From: Locusta migratoria
Lineage: Eukaryota; Arthropoda; Insecta; Orthoptera; Acrididae
Direction: 5' to 3'
Assembly: GCA_026315105.1 (NCBI GenBank)
Contig: CM048745.1
Coordinates: 759,267,006 to 759,331,005 of the forward strand
Length of the DNA stretch: 64,000 nucleotides
This document shows, in pieces, positions 10,900 through 21,968 of this stretch (the first letter of the stretch is position 1; the number at the start of each line of letters is the position of its first letter). The position numbers and the translations under genes are program-made. A model generated the notes under the pieces. It was not told where the DNA came from. It saw only the letters and a list, made by a program, of their open reading frames with translations, and did no database searches.

Positions 10900-11494
10900 T
10901 GCACTACCTGCTCACTACACTATCTGAACCAAACTGCTTTTGTAATTAGTTTGGTAAACACAAATCATTAGCTACACCCTCTTTAGCAATTTCTATTACC
11001 ACTATCTCATTTGCAGTAATATTGTCTCCACTTCGTGCAACCGACAAAATGTGGTCGAACTAGTTCATTTTGCCGATGACAATAATTCGGTCCTAGATAT
11101 CTCCACTGATTCCCTAACAGTTTTGACCAATGTATGTGTCCTACAATAATTTTTCTGGGACGTACTGTTGCTACTGCATATTAGGAAAATGCCAAATGTG
11201 TTGCGAATGGAGTTTGTAGTAAGGACGTTCAAGTTAAATCATTACTGATGAGGAACATATTCATGCATTTCATGGTTTTCGACTTTACATCATTTGAACT
11301 ACGTGTCAAGTTCGAACGTATTTTTAATGATATATGCGAATACTGACTGAAAAATATGACGGAAGCAGAGTTAGAGATTTTATACATGGAAGCCCATACG
11401 CGACGTTGTTTATTATCTCATTATTCATGAGGTAAGTGTCGTACTATGATATCATTTCTAAGGTACATTCAGTGCATATACTGTTTCTGAAATG
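10900..11494. other. No recognised feature
   Basis: Unrecognised AT-rich DNA between a Tc1 remnant and a SINE. Confidence 0.35.
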
Positions 11495-11504
11495 TCTCTC
11501 GAAT

Positions 11505-11715
11505 AGCCGCGGCGGAGCGGCCGAGCGCACTGATGCGCTATGCTACGGTGCACGAGGCCGTTCGGCCGTCGTGGTTTCGAATCCCCCCCCCCCCCCTCAC
11601 CGGGCGTGGATATTTGTGTCGTCTTTAGTATAAGGTAGTTCATAAGTAGTTTGTAAGTTTAGGGACTGATGACCCCGCAGTTAAGTCCCTTAAGCTTGAC
11701 AAACATTTGAACATT
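11505..11715 (+). repeat. S1 SINE with poly(C) expansion
   Basis: Forward S1 copy. Direct repeats tctctcgaat (11495-11504) and tctctcggat (11716-11725) differ at one base. The B-box ggtttcgaatcc is followed by an expanded C-run of about 13, where other copies have five or six C. Confidence 0.92.
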
Positions 11716-11725
11716 TCTCTCGGAT

Positions 11726-12370
11726 ACGGTTAATAGTAAAGAAGTACTTAATTGTAATGCCATGACAAGTGGTGTAGTTGTACTAGATGAACATTGGAAA
11801 AGTGGTAAGCGATAGCCCTCTTTCCTTTCATCATTTAGTTGGTGTTGTCAACGAGGAAAAGGTTTTTAAAGGTTTCTGTAAGTCATTTTTTTAAGTTGTG
11901 GGCGAATAAAGTTAAACTCATGATGTGGCAGATTTCCTTGACTTTCATTCTAAACCACATCATCTTGAACTATGTGCGGAAGGTTGATTTTACCATAATA
12001 TTGATTGTTACCATACAAAATCTGGTTGCAATCGGTACTTTATTTCAGAAGATATGAAACAATTTCATGTGGTATGACGGTTTTTCAGGAATTTGAACGT
12101 TTATGACATTATATCTCCGTAATTATCTGTGGTAGGTGTTTCTTACCTAGACAGCGATTGTTGTTGGATACAACAGGATATGTCTTGCAAGGTTGCTTGA
12201 AATCGGTCCTGAAGTTTAGAAGCATACGTGGAGATACATTTGTGTAATATAGTTATTCAGGATGAGGAAGGCAAGAAAGAAAAAAATCGAGATTTATGAT
12301 GTGGAACATGTAACGCATCAGACACTATTTAATTTTACATACCTTTCTTGATACATTTTTACTAACTACA
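11726..12370. other. No recognised feature
   Basis: AT-rich DNA. A 72-codon frame (11839-12057) has no recognisable domain. Confidence 0.35.
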
Positions 12371-12556
12371 CTTAAATGCAGAGTGTCATTTTGGGAGGAG
12401 AGTTCAGCGCATTTAATTTTACAGGAGAAAGATGAGTAAATTTATACTATTTATATGCTGTTTAACGCTTATCTATGCACTAGTTTTGTGAGCCGGTGTT
12501 GTAACTTTTAAAGTACTGCAACCGTTGCACAAAATGGAACTTAATAAGATTTTATT
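12371..12556 (+). repeat. Dispersed segment, long copy
   Basis: This 186-bp stretch recurs, inverted and lacking about 75 internal bases, at 16332-16443. The shared parts (cttaaatgcagagtg; ctgtttaacgcttatctatg ... taagattttatt) differ at only a few bases. I recognise no element family in it. The flank 12560-13190 holds a 145-codon minus-strand frame (12541-12978) with no recognisable domain. Confidence 0.7.
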
Positions 12557-13319
12557 GTACGTATTGTACAGTAATTTAATGAAGTTTGAACTACCTTTTT
12601 TGTCCTATACGGTAAATCCTCTGCAGAAGCTGTTGACAGAGAGTCGCTTAATGCCACCCCGCCACTGCAGCGCAATAACGCACATGAACCGGTATATATG
12701 AGAACTAGTATCGATGAAAGAAATCCTGAGAGGGAATCATAAATCCAACATATGGTACACGTGCAGAACAAGCAAATAAGGTACCCTGCGTTGCAACTCT
12801 GTATTGCGAGGCGATTTACTAGAAAACCTGATTTACGAACAAAAATGTGAAGCACGGAAATATGCCCTGGTGGAACTATTTCCATATTCAGTCTCAGCGA
12901 AGGGGAGGCCTGTTTTCTTTTAAACGGTCGATGACGTTGCGTTAAAAAAGGAAAACGAAACGCGGAAGAAACTATCAAACTCTAAATTTGACAGCTTTGC
13001 TGTATAGAATCTTCAATAAAAGAGATTTATTATAAAAGTATTTTAAAAGTATCCCATACCATTTACGCAGGTACATAGGTAACAACAGGAAATAATATGA
13101 ACAGTTTAATTGACAGAAGCGGAAGCAACTATTCCTTACCTTATACTGTATAAGTGGAGTTACTAACAAGTTTACCAGTTATATCTATGACGAATAAAAC
13201 TTTGCAACGCAACAACAAAGATTCATTACATATAGTGTTGCAGCTCAGCTGCAACGCACCCTCAGGTAGAAAAAGAACGCGGAATATAAAGACAGTCCGA
13301 AATCGCCTTCGGTAATGTG

Positions 13320-13984
13320 ACGTCTACGCAAGGAGGAGTGTGGTGTGTGTTCCATTAAAACAACATCGTCCATGCTGATGAAACTGTGCGGAGGAACATC
13401 AATATTGGAGTCGTAACGAATGACGGCTTGTCCTGTTCACAGATGAATCAAGATTATGGATTCAGCCGGACTATTTACGTTCCTTATCTGGAGAGAAGGT
13501 GGAACTCGGAACAGTCCTGGTTGTCTGTAGGAAAAATCATGTGGTATGGGCTGGAGTCAATATTGGCGGACCTCTATGTCATCCAGAACGTAGCTTTGAC
13601 CGCTCAGATGTATAGAAACGAGATCCTTCCGCCTTTTGTTGTTTTCTACGCTGGTGCCGTAGGAAATGTGTTCTTTTTGGTGAACGACAACGCTATTCCC
13701 CAGAGAGCTGCATTTGTGGACATGCTTGAAGCAGAGGGAATTGAACGAATGGAATGGTCAGCTTGTTCCCGGGACTTAAACCTGCTGAATCATGTCTGGG
13801 ATGCACTGCTATCAGACGCATTGTAGTCCGACCAGCATCTCCAACAACGGTTGCAGGTCTGGATATTACACTCATGGAAGAATGGCCGAATATCCCTCAA
13901 GAGCTGGTGGATAACCTCATACTGCCCATGCTGCGCAGATGTGCAACTGCACTGGCCGTCAGAGGAGATCACACACCATTTTAG
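13320..13984 (+). pseudogene. Tc1-like transposase, family T2 copy 2
   Basis: Plus-strand remnant. VCSIKTT matches the VCVPLK region of the 10.5-kb copy, and VLFTDESRLW (frame starting near 13430) carries the first catalytic Asp. After a frameshift the sequence reads MWYGLESILADLYVIQNVALTAQMYRNEILPP with the second Asp in FLVNDNAIPQRAAF (about 13675-13716). The catalytic Glu is lost: LNLLNHVWDALL (near 13777-13812) stands where PIEHVWDAL is expected. The C-terminus TLMEEWPNIPQELVDNLILP is in a third frame and ends at 13984. Sequence to about 14105 also matches the flank of the other T2 copy. Confidence 0.78.
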
Positions 13985-14134
13985 ACGGCAACAAAAATTA
14001 CTTTCGCAGTATAATGGTAGCTCCATGGTGCCTCGCTGTAAGTAATCTCCATGTGAAACTGAAGTAATGAGTTGAGACAGGAAAATATCGTCCAGTAATA
14101 CACACAAATTACAATTCGTACCAATATCTGAATA

Positions 14135-15330
14135 AAACAGGTTTGTCAGTTTGGGTTTAGTAGAATTGTTGGAACACGGGAGCCAATACTCACATTACGA
14201 ATTATCTTAGAAGATAGGCTAAGGAAAGGCAAACGTACGTTTTTAGCGTTTGTCGATTTGGAGAAAGCTTTTGACAAAGTCGACTGGAATACACTCCTCC
14301 AAATTCTGAAGGTATCAGGGGTAAAATATAGGAGAGCAAAGAGTTATATTCAACCTACACAAAAACCAGACAGCGGTTATTAGAGTCGAGGGGCAAGAAA
14401 GGGACGCAGAGGTTTGTAATGGAGTAAGACAGGGTTGTAGCCTTTCCCCAATGTTATTCAATCTGTACATTGAGCAGGCAGTGAAGGAATGGAGGGAGAA
14501 ATTTGGAGAGAGCATTAAAGTGCAGGAAGAAGAAATAAACACATTGCGGTTTGCCGATGACATAGTAATCCTGTCAGAGACCGCAAAAGATCTGGAAGAG
14601 CAATTGAATGAAATTGACAGTGTCTTGAAAGGAAGATATAAGATGGGCATTAACAAGAGTAAAACGAAGGTAATGGAATGTAATATCAGAAAATCAGGTG
14701 AGGCTGAAGGAATTAGATTAGGTAATGAGACAAGAAAAGTAGTAGATGAATTATGTTATTTGGGTACCAAGATAATTTCTGTTGGGGAAGTAAAGAAGAT
14801 ATAAAATGCAGAATGGCTATGGGAAGAAAAGCGTTTCTAAAGAATCGAAACATCCAATATTAATTTAAATGTTAGGAAGTCCTTTGTGAAAGCATTTGTC
14901 TGGGGTGTTGCACTGTATGGGATTGAAACGTGGACGATAAGGAGTTCAGATAAAAAGATGATAGAAGCTTTTGAAATGTGGTGCTAGACACGAATGATGA
15001 AAATTAGATGGGTAGATCACGTAATTAACGAGGAGCTGCTTAACCGAATCGGGGAGAAAAGGAGTTTCTGGCATATCCTGACTAAGAGAAGGGATAGATT
15101 GGTTGGACACATTCGGAGACATCAAGGAATTGTCAACTTAGCATTAGAAGGACGTGCGTGGGGTAAAAATCGTAGAGGGAGACCGAGGGACGAATATAGT
15201 AAGCAGATTCAAAAGGATGCAGGTTGGCGAACGTATTCTCAGATGAAGAGACTTACACAGGACAGGGTAGCGTGGAGAGCTGCATCAAACCAGTCCGCGG
15301 ACTGAAGATCACAACAACAACAGGTCCAAC
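14135..15330 (+). pseudogene. LINE A reverse transcriptase, 5'-truncated
   Basis: Non-LTR retrotransposon ORF2 remnant, oriented plus. RT motif A is AFVDLEKAFDKVDW (about 14246-14288). The B region is damaged by frameshifts, and the polymerase box LRFADDIVILSE lies near 14545-14580 in a 117-codon open stretch (14451-14804). Then NKSKTKVMECNIRKSGEAEG, ELCYLGTKI, and the C-terminal MKIRWVDHVINEELLNRIGE...GHIRRHQG...RRGRPRDEYSKQIQKDAG...RVAWRAASNQS (14994-15305). It ends in caacaacaacag, a short A-rich tail. Endonuclease is absent, so this is a 5'-truncated insertion. The same family occurs at 18.6, 53.3 and 61.0 kb. The clade is not assigned with confidence. Confidence 0.85.
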
Positions 15331-15542
15331 AGCCCGACAAACCCGCCTTTCACTTGGAAACAATCAGGTTCCCCCTGTACCTGTAATGTCACAGCTTTCT
15401 AAATATGTCGAACTGTATTTTATTTTCCACCAACTGTAGAAATATGTCAAATTAATTCAAAAGCCCTGCCTATCCATTGATGATATCTTACCTGATCCCG
15501 TAACTGATCTGAGCAGTGAAAGTTCCCACCTGTCCTCTTTTT

Positions 15543-15759
15543 GCCGGCCGCGGTGGTTGAGGGGACTGAGGAGCTTCAGTCACGGTCTGCACGGCCACTA
15601 CGGTCGGGGGTTCGAATCCCCCCTCGGTCATGGATATTTGTGCCGTCTTTAGTATAAGGTAGTTGATAAGTAGTTTGTAGTTCATAAGTAGTTTGTACGT
15701 TTAGGGACTGATGACCCCGTAGTTAAGTCCCATAAGCTATACAAACATTTGAACATTTT
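15543..15759 (+). repeat. S1 SINE with TSD and internal duplication
   Basis: Forward S1 copy with direct repeats tgtcctcttttt at 15531-15542 and 15760-15771. Within its body the segment taagtagtttgta occurs twice in a row (about 15667-15699), a small private duplication. Confidence 0.93.
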
Positions 15760-15839
15760 TGTCCTCTTTTTTGTAACTTGTTGCTCCTTTTGTGGGGTGT
15801 TCGTCTTCTTTCTTCTGGTGAGCGTATGTGAGGGGCCAG

Positions 15840-16080
15840 TGAGCCGCCCCTAAGTGGGCTGCTGGTGTCAGCCTGGGCGGCTGCCCTCACTGGCGGCCGG
15901 CCCAAGCCAACAGTGGCCAGCGGCAGCGGCAGATGGTCGCAGCTGGCCTCCGCTAAGAGTCCCAGGCCTCAGCTCTGCTCAGCGCTTCCTGTCGACGGCC
16001 GCCAAGTGCCGCTATTCCTGGCACCTCCGACCATCTGGTTCCCACAGCCGGTGTCACTCTAGCAGATTCACTGCCTCCCT
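15840..16080. other. GC-rich island
   Basis: About 240 bp of GC-rich sequence (for example ctcactggcggccggcccaa) with overlapping open frames on both strands, none carrying a known domain. Candidate regulatory island, function unknown. Confidence 0.45.
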
Positions 16081-16316
16081 CCCCCCACTGGCTATGTTGA
16101 GCGCCGTGATTTACTCGCAAGCGCTAATTAGCTACCCGTGTCCATCTCCGCAGCAGAGGAAAAAATGTAGGAGGCAAAAAGTTTTAAAATTTTTAAAATT
16201 TAAAATTTGCGACACTTGGAATAAAGTTTGTTGCCAAGCTATCTTGAAGTATCATTTTCAAAAGTTTCTGTTACGACGTTGTTATTTTTGTGTCCCAGCC
16301 TCGTCGCCGCTTTTGT

Positions 16317-16632
16317 TCAAAAATGTTCAAATAAAATCTTATTAAGTTCCATTTTGTGCGAAGGTTGCAGTACTTTAAAAGTTACAACACCGGCTCACAA
16401 AACTAGTGCATAGATAAGCGTTAAACAGCACTCTGCATTTAAGTTCAAAATGTTCAAATGTTTGTTAAGCTTATGGGACTTAACTACGGGGTCATCAGTC
16501 CCTACTTATGAACTACCTACAACTAAGGACGGCACAAATATCCATGCCCAAGGGGGGATTCGAACCCCCGACCGTAGTGACCGTGAAGACCGTGACTGGA
16601 GCGCCTCCGTCTCCTCGGCCACCGCGGCTGGC
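16317..16632 (-). repeat. S1 SINE split by a 112-bp insert
   Basis: Reverse S1 copy. Outer direct repeats gccgcttttgt at 16306-16316 and 16633-16643. Its tail is interrupted by a foreign 112-bp segment (16332-16443), with the tail sequence ttcaaaa(a)tgttcaaa present on both sides of the insert (16316-16331 and 16444-16458), as expected for a second target-site duplication. Confidence 0.88.
16332..16443 (-). repeat. Dispersed segment, short inserted copy
   Basis: Inverted copy of 12371-12556, about 98% identical over the shared bases and missing about 75 bp from its middle (junction at ttaaacagca/ctctgcattt). It sits inside the tail of an S1 SINE with a duplicated target of about 15 bp. No terminal inverted repeats or poly(A) are seen. 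Confidence 0.8.
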
Positions 16633-16639
16633 GCCGCTT

Positions 16640-17227
16640 TTGTGTCTTGTTTCCGTCGTAGGTGTAGGTGGCCGAGTAGATAGACCGACACAAGAATAAA
16701 GGATGCACGCTTGTGCAGGTACGATGCGCAGCCAGTGGGACAGCAAAAACTAGAAACACTAGAGTAAATTAGAACGAGATATATATTTCTTAGAGACTTA
16801 GTAATACTTAACTTTTACATAGCTCAGTACTGCATAATGCTGATACATAGTTGAGCTAGAGGCCTGCCTAGTGATGAGTCCTAGTGCCTAACCGATAGCC
16901 AAGTCTTCACTGGTGCCTATCTGATTCCGAAGTGTTAACTGGTTCCTATCTCAGTCCCAAGTGAACGATGTCGTTCAGTGGTGGCCACGAGCGGAGTTGT
17001 AGCAGAGGGCGCTCGTGGCTGACGTCGTAAGAACGCCGCGCCGTGCGTGCATGGCGGCGCGCGGCGAAAGTAGCTGCCGCGCACTTTAGACTTGTGCGAC
17101 ACCACAGTTATTGTTGGTGCATGAAACCCCAACACTATTTTTATGCAGCCATTGTACCTTGAGCAGACGTCTTCATTTCTGTAAAAGATCGGCAGCCCAC
17201 ATTCACGTAAACCCGCTTGCTATGTTA
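16640..17227. other. Unrecognised DNA with a short CpG-rich patch
   Basis: 16975-17095 is CpG-rich (ggcggcgcgcggcgaaagta). The rest is AT-rich. Nothing else recognised. Confidence 0.35.
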
Positions 17228-17858
17228 CATTAAATTAGATTAACGCATGTTTCATAGATCACGAATACGAGATATCGTATTGTCGTGGAACGTGTCAGTT
17301 TGTTAAAAGATGACATTGTGTGACATATTTTTTGTTTTACATATTTTATTTGTGATATTCCTAATTTCCGTGTAAGAATTTAGCTACTGAGCAGAAGGAA
17401 TTATCATTCAGAAATTCTTTCTATTTGTTTGTAAGTGCTGGTTTGCTCTCTGTCGCATATTTGACTTTTGTGGGTTTACAATAGACCTCCTTCTCTGTCA
17501 TAGTAAGATTTAACCCTGAATTGTGTAGAACATCCTTTCTCCAAGTCTATGCATATTGCTGTTACTTTTAATTGGGTTTTAATTTACTAAGGGAACATAT
17601 GCATTGTAAAGATCCCTACATCGTTAAACAAGTGTTTGCAAAGTGATCTTGCGAGGACTCCAGACGTTATTATAATTATACGCTTTTGTGCAATGAATAC
17701 TTTATTGTTCAATGATGATCTACCGCAAAATACTATACCGCATGAAAGCAGTGAATGAAAATACGCATAATAAAGCTAATTTACTGTCACCGAAAGTAGC
17801 TATAACCGTAATATAAATAATTCCTGAATTCAAACGTTTCAGTAGATCATGAATATGC

Positions 17859-18260
17859 CGCGGCGGATTAGCCGTGCGTACTGAGGCGCCGTGGTGCGGT
17901 GCCCGGGGCCGTTCACCAATACGTTTGTAAAGCTTATGGGACTTAACTGCAGGGCCATCAGTCTCTAAACTTACAAGCTGATAATGAACAAACTTTTTCT
18001 AAAGCCAACACATACATCTATGCCCGGGGGAGGATTGGAACCTCCGACGCGGAAGGTCACGCAATCCGCAACGTGGCGCTCCAGACCGCTCGGCTACTCG
18101 CGCGCGGCCGTTCGCCGTCGGGGGTTCTAGTCCCTACCTCGGGCATGGTTGTTTGTGTTACTTTTAGGTTAGTTTACCTTAATTTAAACAGTTTGTATGT
18201 AAGCTATGGATTAATTACCACGCAGCTGAATCTGATAAATTTACAAACATATGAACATAT
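17859..18260 (+). repeat. Outer S1 SINE of a nest
   Basis: Forward S1 copy in two parts, 17859-17917 and 18117-18260, split by the inner SINE. The imperfect flanking repeats gatcatgaatat (17847-17858) and tatcatcaatgt (18260-18271) may be its old target duplication in the LINE. Confidence 0.85.
17918..18105 (-). repeat. Inner S1 SINE of a nest
   Basis: Reverse S1 copy inserted in the tRNA-like head of the outer one, with an 11-bp duplication ggccgttcacc (17907-17917) / ggccgttcgcc (18106-18116), one mismatch. Confidence 0.9.
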
Positions 18261-18505
18261 ATCATCAATGTGTTGATATCCAAATCGAGTTCCCATCAAT
18301 GCACACACCTAAAAACTTAGAATATTCTACCTTAGCTACAGAGTTCGGTGCACAATATTCACTGTGTCAACCCGTTTACCGTATGAAACTGTATTAACTG
18401 TGTTTTACCGAAATTTAATGAGAGTCAATTTTCGCACAACCAGTTCTTAATTTTCTATAACACATTACTTAAAACTGCATCATCGTGAATATAAAATGGG
18501 AAATC

Positions 18506-18508
<3 letters not shown>

Positions 18509-18585
<77 letters not shown>
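18509..18585. repeat. (TA)n microsatellite, about 38 units
   Basis: Pure TA run at the junction between the minus LINE B copy and the plus LINE A copy. The LINE B copy at 33.47 kb has a short ttaatatatatta at the matching position, so this array probably grew from LINE sequence. Confidence 0.95.
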
Positions 18586-18588
<3 letters not shown>

Positions 18589-18928
18589 CGAGAACAAAAC
18601 AAGAGTAATGGAATGTAATATAAGTAAATCAGGCGATGCTGAAGTAATTTTCTTAGTTAACCAGACATAGATTTTGTTACTTGAGCAGAAAAATAACTTA
18701 CGATGGTCGCAGAACAGATGATATAAAACTCAATTTGAGCAAAAGCGTTTCTAGAAACTTGTTAACATCGAATATTAATTTAAGTGTTATTAAGACTTTT
18801 CCGAAGGCATTTATGTGAAAAGATTTTGAAAATTGGTGCTACAGAAGAATAATGAAGATTAGGTGGGTAGACGGCGTAACTAATGCAGAGGTACTGAACA
18901 GAAATATAATTTATACATGGCATCCATT

Positions 18929-18967
<39 letters not shown>

Positions 18968-19385
18968 TCTATCGGACCAAACTGCGTAGTCATCAGTCCG
19001 TAGCTTACAGAGTACTTAAACCTAGTTAAACTAACCTACGGACAAACACACACACCCATGCCCCAGGGAGGACTCGAACTTCCACTGCGAGCAACCGCGC
19101 GCTCCGCAGCGAGACACTTTCGACCGCTCGGCTACTCCACCGCGGCATCCATTGTTTAAAAGAAGGAATCGGTTAGTAGGAAAAATTCTTAGACATCAAG
19201 GAATCGTGCATTTACCGTTGGGGGGAAGTGTATGGATAAAAATCGCAAAGGTAGACAAAGCGACGAATACGTTAAGCAGATTCAAATGAGTGTGGGTTGC
19301 CGTTCTCATGAGCTTGTTCAGGATGCAATAGGGTGGAAAGCTGTATAAAACCAGTATCCGGACAAGACCACAACAACAACACATT
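18586..19385 (+). pseudogene. LINE A remnant, split by a SINE
   Basis: Homologue of the 14.6-15.3 kb LINE: NENKTRVMECNISKSGDAE at 18582-18638, then an alignable decayed stretch, IMKIRWVDGVTNAEVLNR (near 18850), and after the SINE (18933-19145) the end RHQGIVHLP...KQIQMSVGC...IGWKAV (about 19190-19345), closing in caacaacaaca. Many stops and frameshifts. Only the C-terminal third of ORF2 is present. Confidence 0.8.
18933..19145 (-). repeat. S1 SINE with long A-tail
   Basis: Reverse S1 copy whose tail appears as T-run 18930-18964, followed by tail and head to ccgcggc at 19145. Direct repeats catccattgttt flank it (18921-18932 and 19146-19157). The long homopolymer suggests recent insertion. 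Confidence 0.93.
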
Positions 19386-19389
19386 AATC

Positions 19390-21440
19390 ACCAATCAGGT
19401 GAATTAGCCAATTCAGATGTGTTTCTGTCACATGGTTACTTACTTCGAAAAGTGTGTGCATGTATTTTGTAGGGGGAGATGTACAGTGATATAGAGAGAA
19501 AAGGATTTTCTATTTATTGACCGCTTCACACATATTTTACTTTCGCAAATATTGAATCCAGTGTGCTATAATTCGTATTTATTTCGTTGCTAACGACTTA
19601 ATTTGCATTTAATCGCTCGCAGCTTCCACAGTACGTTTTAACACGGTTATGGACCAATTTCTAGGCTTTCCCATCCCTCGAAACTTTGCTTCCTCCATAT
19701 GCAAGTACACCGTATGCATCAGTGCTCATGAATATGGTCAATATATGTTCAATATTGACATTGCAGAGAAGGAGTTTTCATGTTACTCTTCCTGGGCGGA
19801 AATGTCCTCCTACGTTTCCACATATTCATGATTAAAACCTTATTTTATGGTTATTAGTATTGTTCTCTGATCTTCTGATCTGCGCTATAAGAAAGAAGGT
19901 AAAGGTTAACATCTCGTTGACATCGTTGTTATTACAGACGGAATCTGCACGAATTCCAGTAGTTGGAGTCTGATGGTAACGACATCTAATACAAAATTTT
20001 CGCGAGTGGGTTCTGTGAGAAAAAAGCGTGAATAAATTTTGGTTACGGAACTTAGGACAAATACACATCTTTCCCTATCGCAAGTACACACCTCAGTCAC
20101 TTTCCCATCCCTATAAACCTCCATCTTAAACAGTAAATGACCGGGAAATATATTCGAAATAAACTACAAAATTTCCAGACTTCCTTCTACATTACAACCA
20201 TTTTGAATGCATCCTTTGACAGTATTTGATTAATAGTTAATACTCATTTGTACATTAATTATTTAGCACTGGAAACCTTTAATAAACTCAGCTGATTATA
20301 TGGCATTTCTTACAGATATAATCAACTCTTCCTCACCATGTTCAACGTAATTTCGCGATAACTATCTCTGACAGAGTTTGGAATTTTCTTGTGTTAAGTT
20401 CGGGTTTGAATGAGGGTTCAGTATCTACTACCTTGCGAATGTTTTTATCGTTTGTTGGCAATACTAGTACTCTGACGTAAATATACGTAACTAACAGCAT
20501 TTTTCTTTTCCGATCTGCCAAGTCTCTACTATCTCCAATATCTGGAATCAGAACACATCTTCGGGTGTATATGGCTCATGGATCTGTAGAGACCGTGGGA
20601 GGCGCCTTATACTTGATGTCCCAAGTGACCAATGCTGGACACTTATCATCTCCTCAGAGGATCGCCAAATGACGGCCGGATGCAGGGAGCCCTCATCCAA
20701 CCAGAGGTCTGCTTGCGCCTAATGTAGAGCACCCCTGCTGTCCACTTAGAGTCATCAGGCAAGGACGACCAAATGGACCGGACTGTCCTTGGGAACGGAT
20801 ACGACACTGGTTATCAAACTCAATTATCTCCGCTGACTGCAGCGCTCCGTTTCAGAATTTTATTTTGAGTTTTTGGTTGGTGCATGTCGCTGTACCATCG
20901 CACTTTCCTAAAAGTACATCATCGACACAAGATACCGAGTGGATCAATGAGTGACAATTACAGTACAGTCAGTTTTAACAGTTGACGCATCCAAGCCGCC
21001 GACAATAGTACTGTACAAAGGAATGGAAAAGAACACCCAGGACCTGTTACATGACCACACGTTAGGCTTTTGAATTGGCGAAAACAAAACAAAGGTTCTT
21101 TTGACATGACATTAGGTTAAGTAAGAGAAGGAAAATCACGACACTTATAAAGGAGCCGACAAATTCGACAACGTAAAAAATGTTGCAAGATGTTCGAAAA
21201 TCTGATTTAACAAAGAGGGAATTACAAGGTTGGAAGTGCTTGATGAAGAAAAAATAGTGTACGAAACAGGGAAAGTTTATAGTACATTTTAAAACTGTTA
21301 TCAGATAAAAGCAACTAAAAATTCAAGATGTAAAATATGACAATACTCACATATAATCAAAATACATATTAAATCTTATCATTCACTAGGTAAATCTCGA
21401 GAACCGATTCACAAACAAACTATTATCTAAATATATTACA
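19390..21440. other. No recognised feature
   Basis: About 2 kb of AT-rich DNA. Short frames (for example 19906-20124 minus) show no domain. 20570-20850 is somewhat GC-richer, with no motif I recognise. Confidence 0.35.
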
Positions 21441-21477
21441 CTTAAGGAGAGGCATTGAATTAAAATTTATGCTGTGG

Positions 21478-21530
21478 CCGGGATTCGAACCCGGGACCTC
21501 CTACTGACTAAGTAGGTGCTTTAGACCGTT
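21478..21530 (-). repeat. tRNA-Thr(AGT)-like sequence, left arm
   Basis: On the minus strand, cctac-ttagtca-gtagg forms an anticodon stem with a 7-nt loop reading AGT, followed by gggttcgaatcccgg (T-arm and B-box). The 5' half is displaced beyond the inserted SINE, so this is not a working tRNA gene. Confidence 0.7.
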
Positions 21531-21537
21531 TTTTATT

Positions 21538-21576
<39 letters not shown>

Positions 21577-21712
21577 CCTATGTGTAGTTCTCTTTGTTGC
21601 GGACGCTGATCGTTTTTGTTCGAGGTTGTTCGTTGAATGGTTGGCTCAGCTTTTTTATTACAGAGGGCGTGGAACCCTCTGACCGGGCGCGCTGAGCCAC
21701 GGCGCTCGGTAT
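21531..21712 (-). repeat. tRNA-derived SINE, family S2, with poly(A)
   Basis: Minus-oriented: head gccgtggctcagcgcgcccg with an A-box-like start, cagagggttccacgccctct (B-box region), body ctgagccaaccattcaacga, and an A-tail appearing as T-run 21537-21576. It is inserted in the left arm of the fold-back, so it is younger than that structure. Confidence 0.8.
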
Positions 21713-21899
21713 CGTTCAGCTAACAAAGCGTTCTAGCCATCACAACTATACGGACTGTCATAAAGCACGTCTCCCTCCACACCACATACTTTAATTCTGC
21801 CTCATGTTCCCTGTGAAATGTATGAGGCAGAATTAAAGTAAGTGGTGTGGAGGGAGACGTGCTTTAAGACAGGCCGTGTAGTTGTTATGGCTACAACGC

Positions 21900-21968
21900 T
21901 GTGTTAGCTGAGTGGTCTAAAGCACCCACCTAGTTAGTAGGAGATCCTGGGTTCGAATCCCGGATAAA
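21900..21968 (+). repeat. tRNA-Thr-like sequence, right arm
   Basis: Uninterrupted tRNA-like sequence: A-box ttagctgagtggtc, a degraded anticodon arm acctagttagtaggag, and B-box gggttcgaatcccgg. It is embedded in a fold-back arm, with no acceptor pairing seen and no T-run just after it, so it is a repeat and not a gene. Confidence 0.7.

Larger units (their letters stand above)
17228..18505 (-). mobile_element. LINE B copy 1, interrupted by nested SINEs
   Basis: Minus-strand LINE remnant collinear with the copy at 32.5-33.5 kb. Shared blocks include the 3' end (ttaaattagattaacgcatg vs ttatattagattagtagatc), the ttttgtgcaatgaatacttt block (17692), ttctaccttagct near 18326, and taaaatgggaaatcattaat at 18491. 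The reading frame is destroyed throughout. It is split at about 17859-18260 by an S1 SINE that itself contains another S1 SINE, and its distal end passes into a long (TA)n. Confidence 0.8.

Noticed and set aside
12541..12978. 145-codon minus-strand frame
   Set aside because: No family recognised, low-complexity hydrophobic stretches, and it overlaps a dispersed segment at one end. Kept only as a note.
16450..16759. Five overlapping frames on both strands
   Set aside because: They all translate the tRNA-like head of an S1 SINE.
21900..21968. Functional tRNA-Thr gene
   Set aside because: The anticodon arm is damaged, no acceptor stem or terminator T-run is visible, and it lies in one arm of a palindromic repeat with a matching copy in the other arm.
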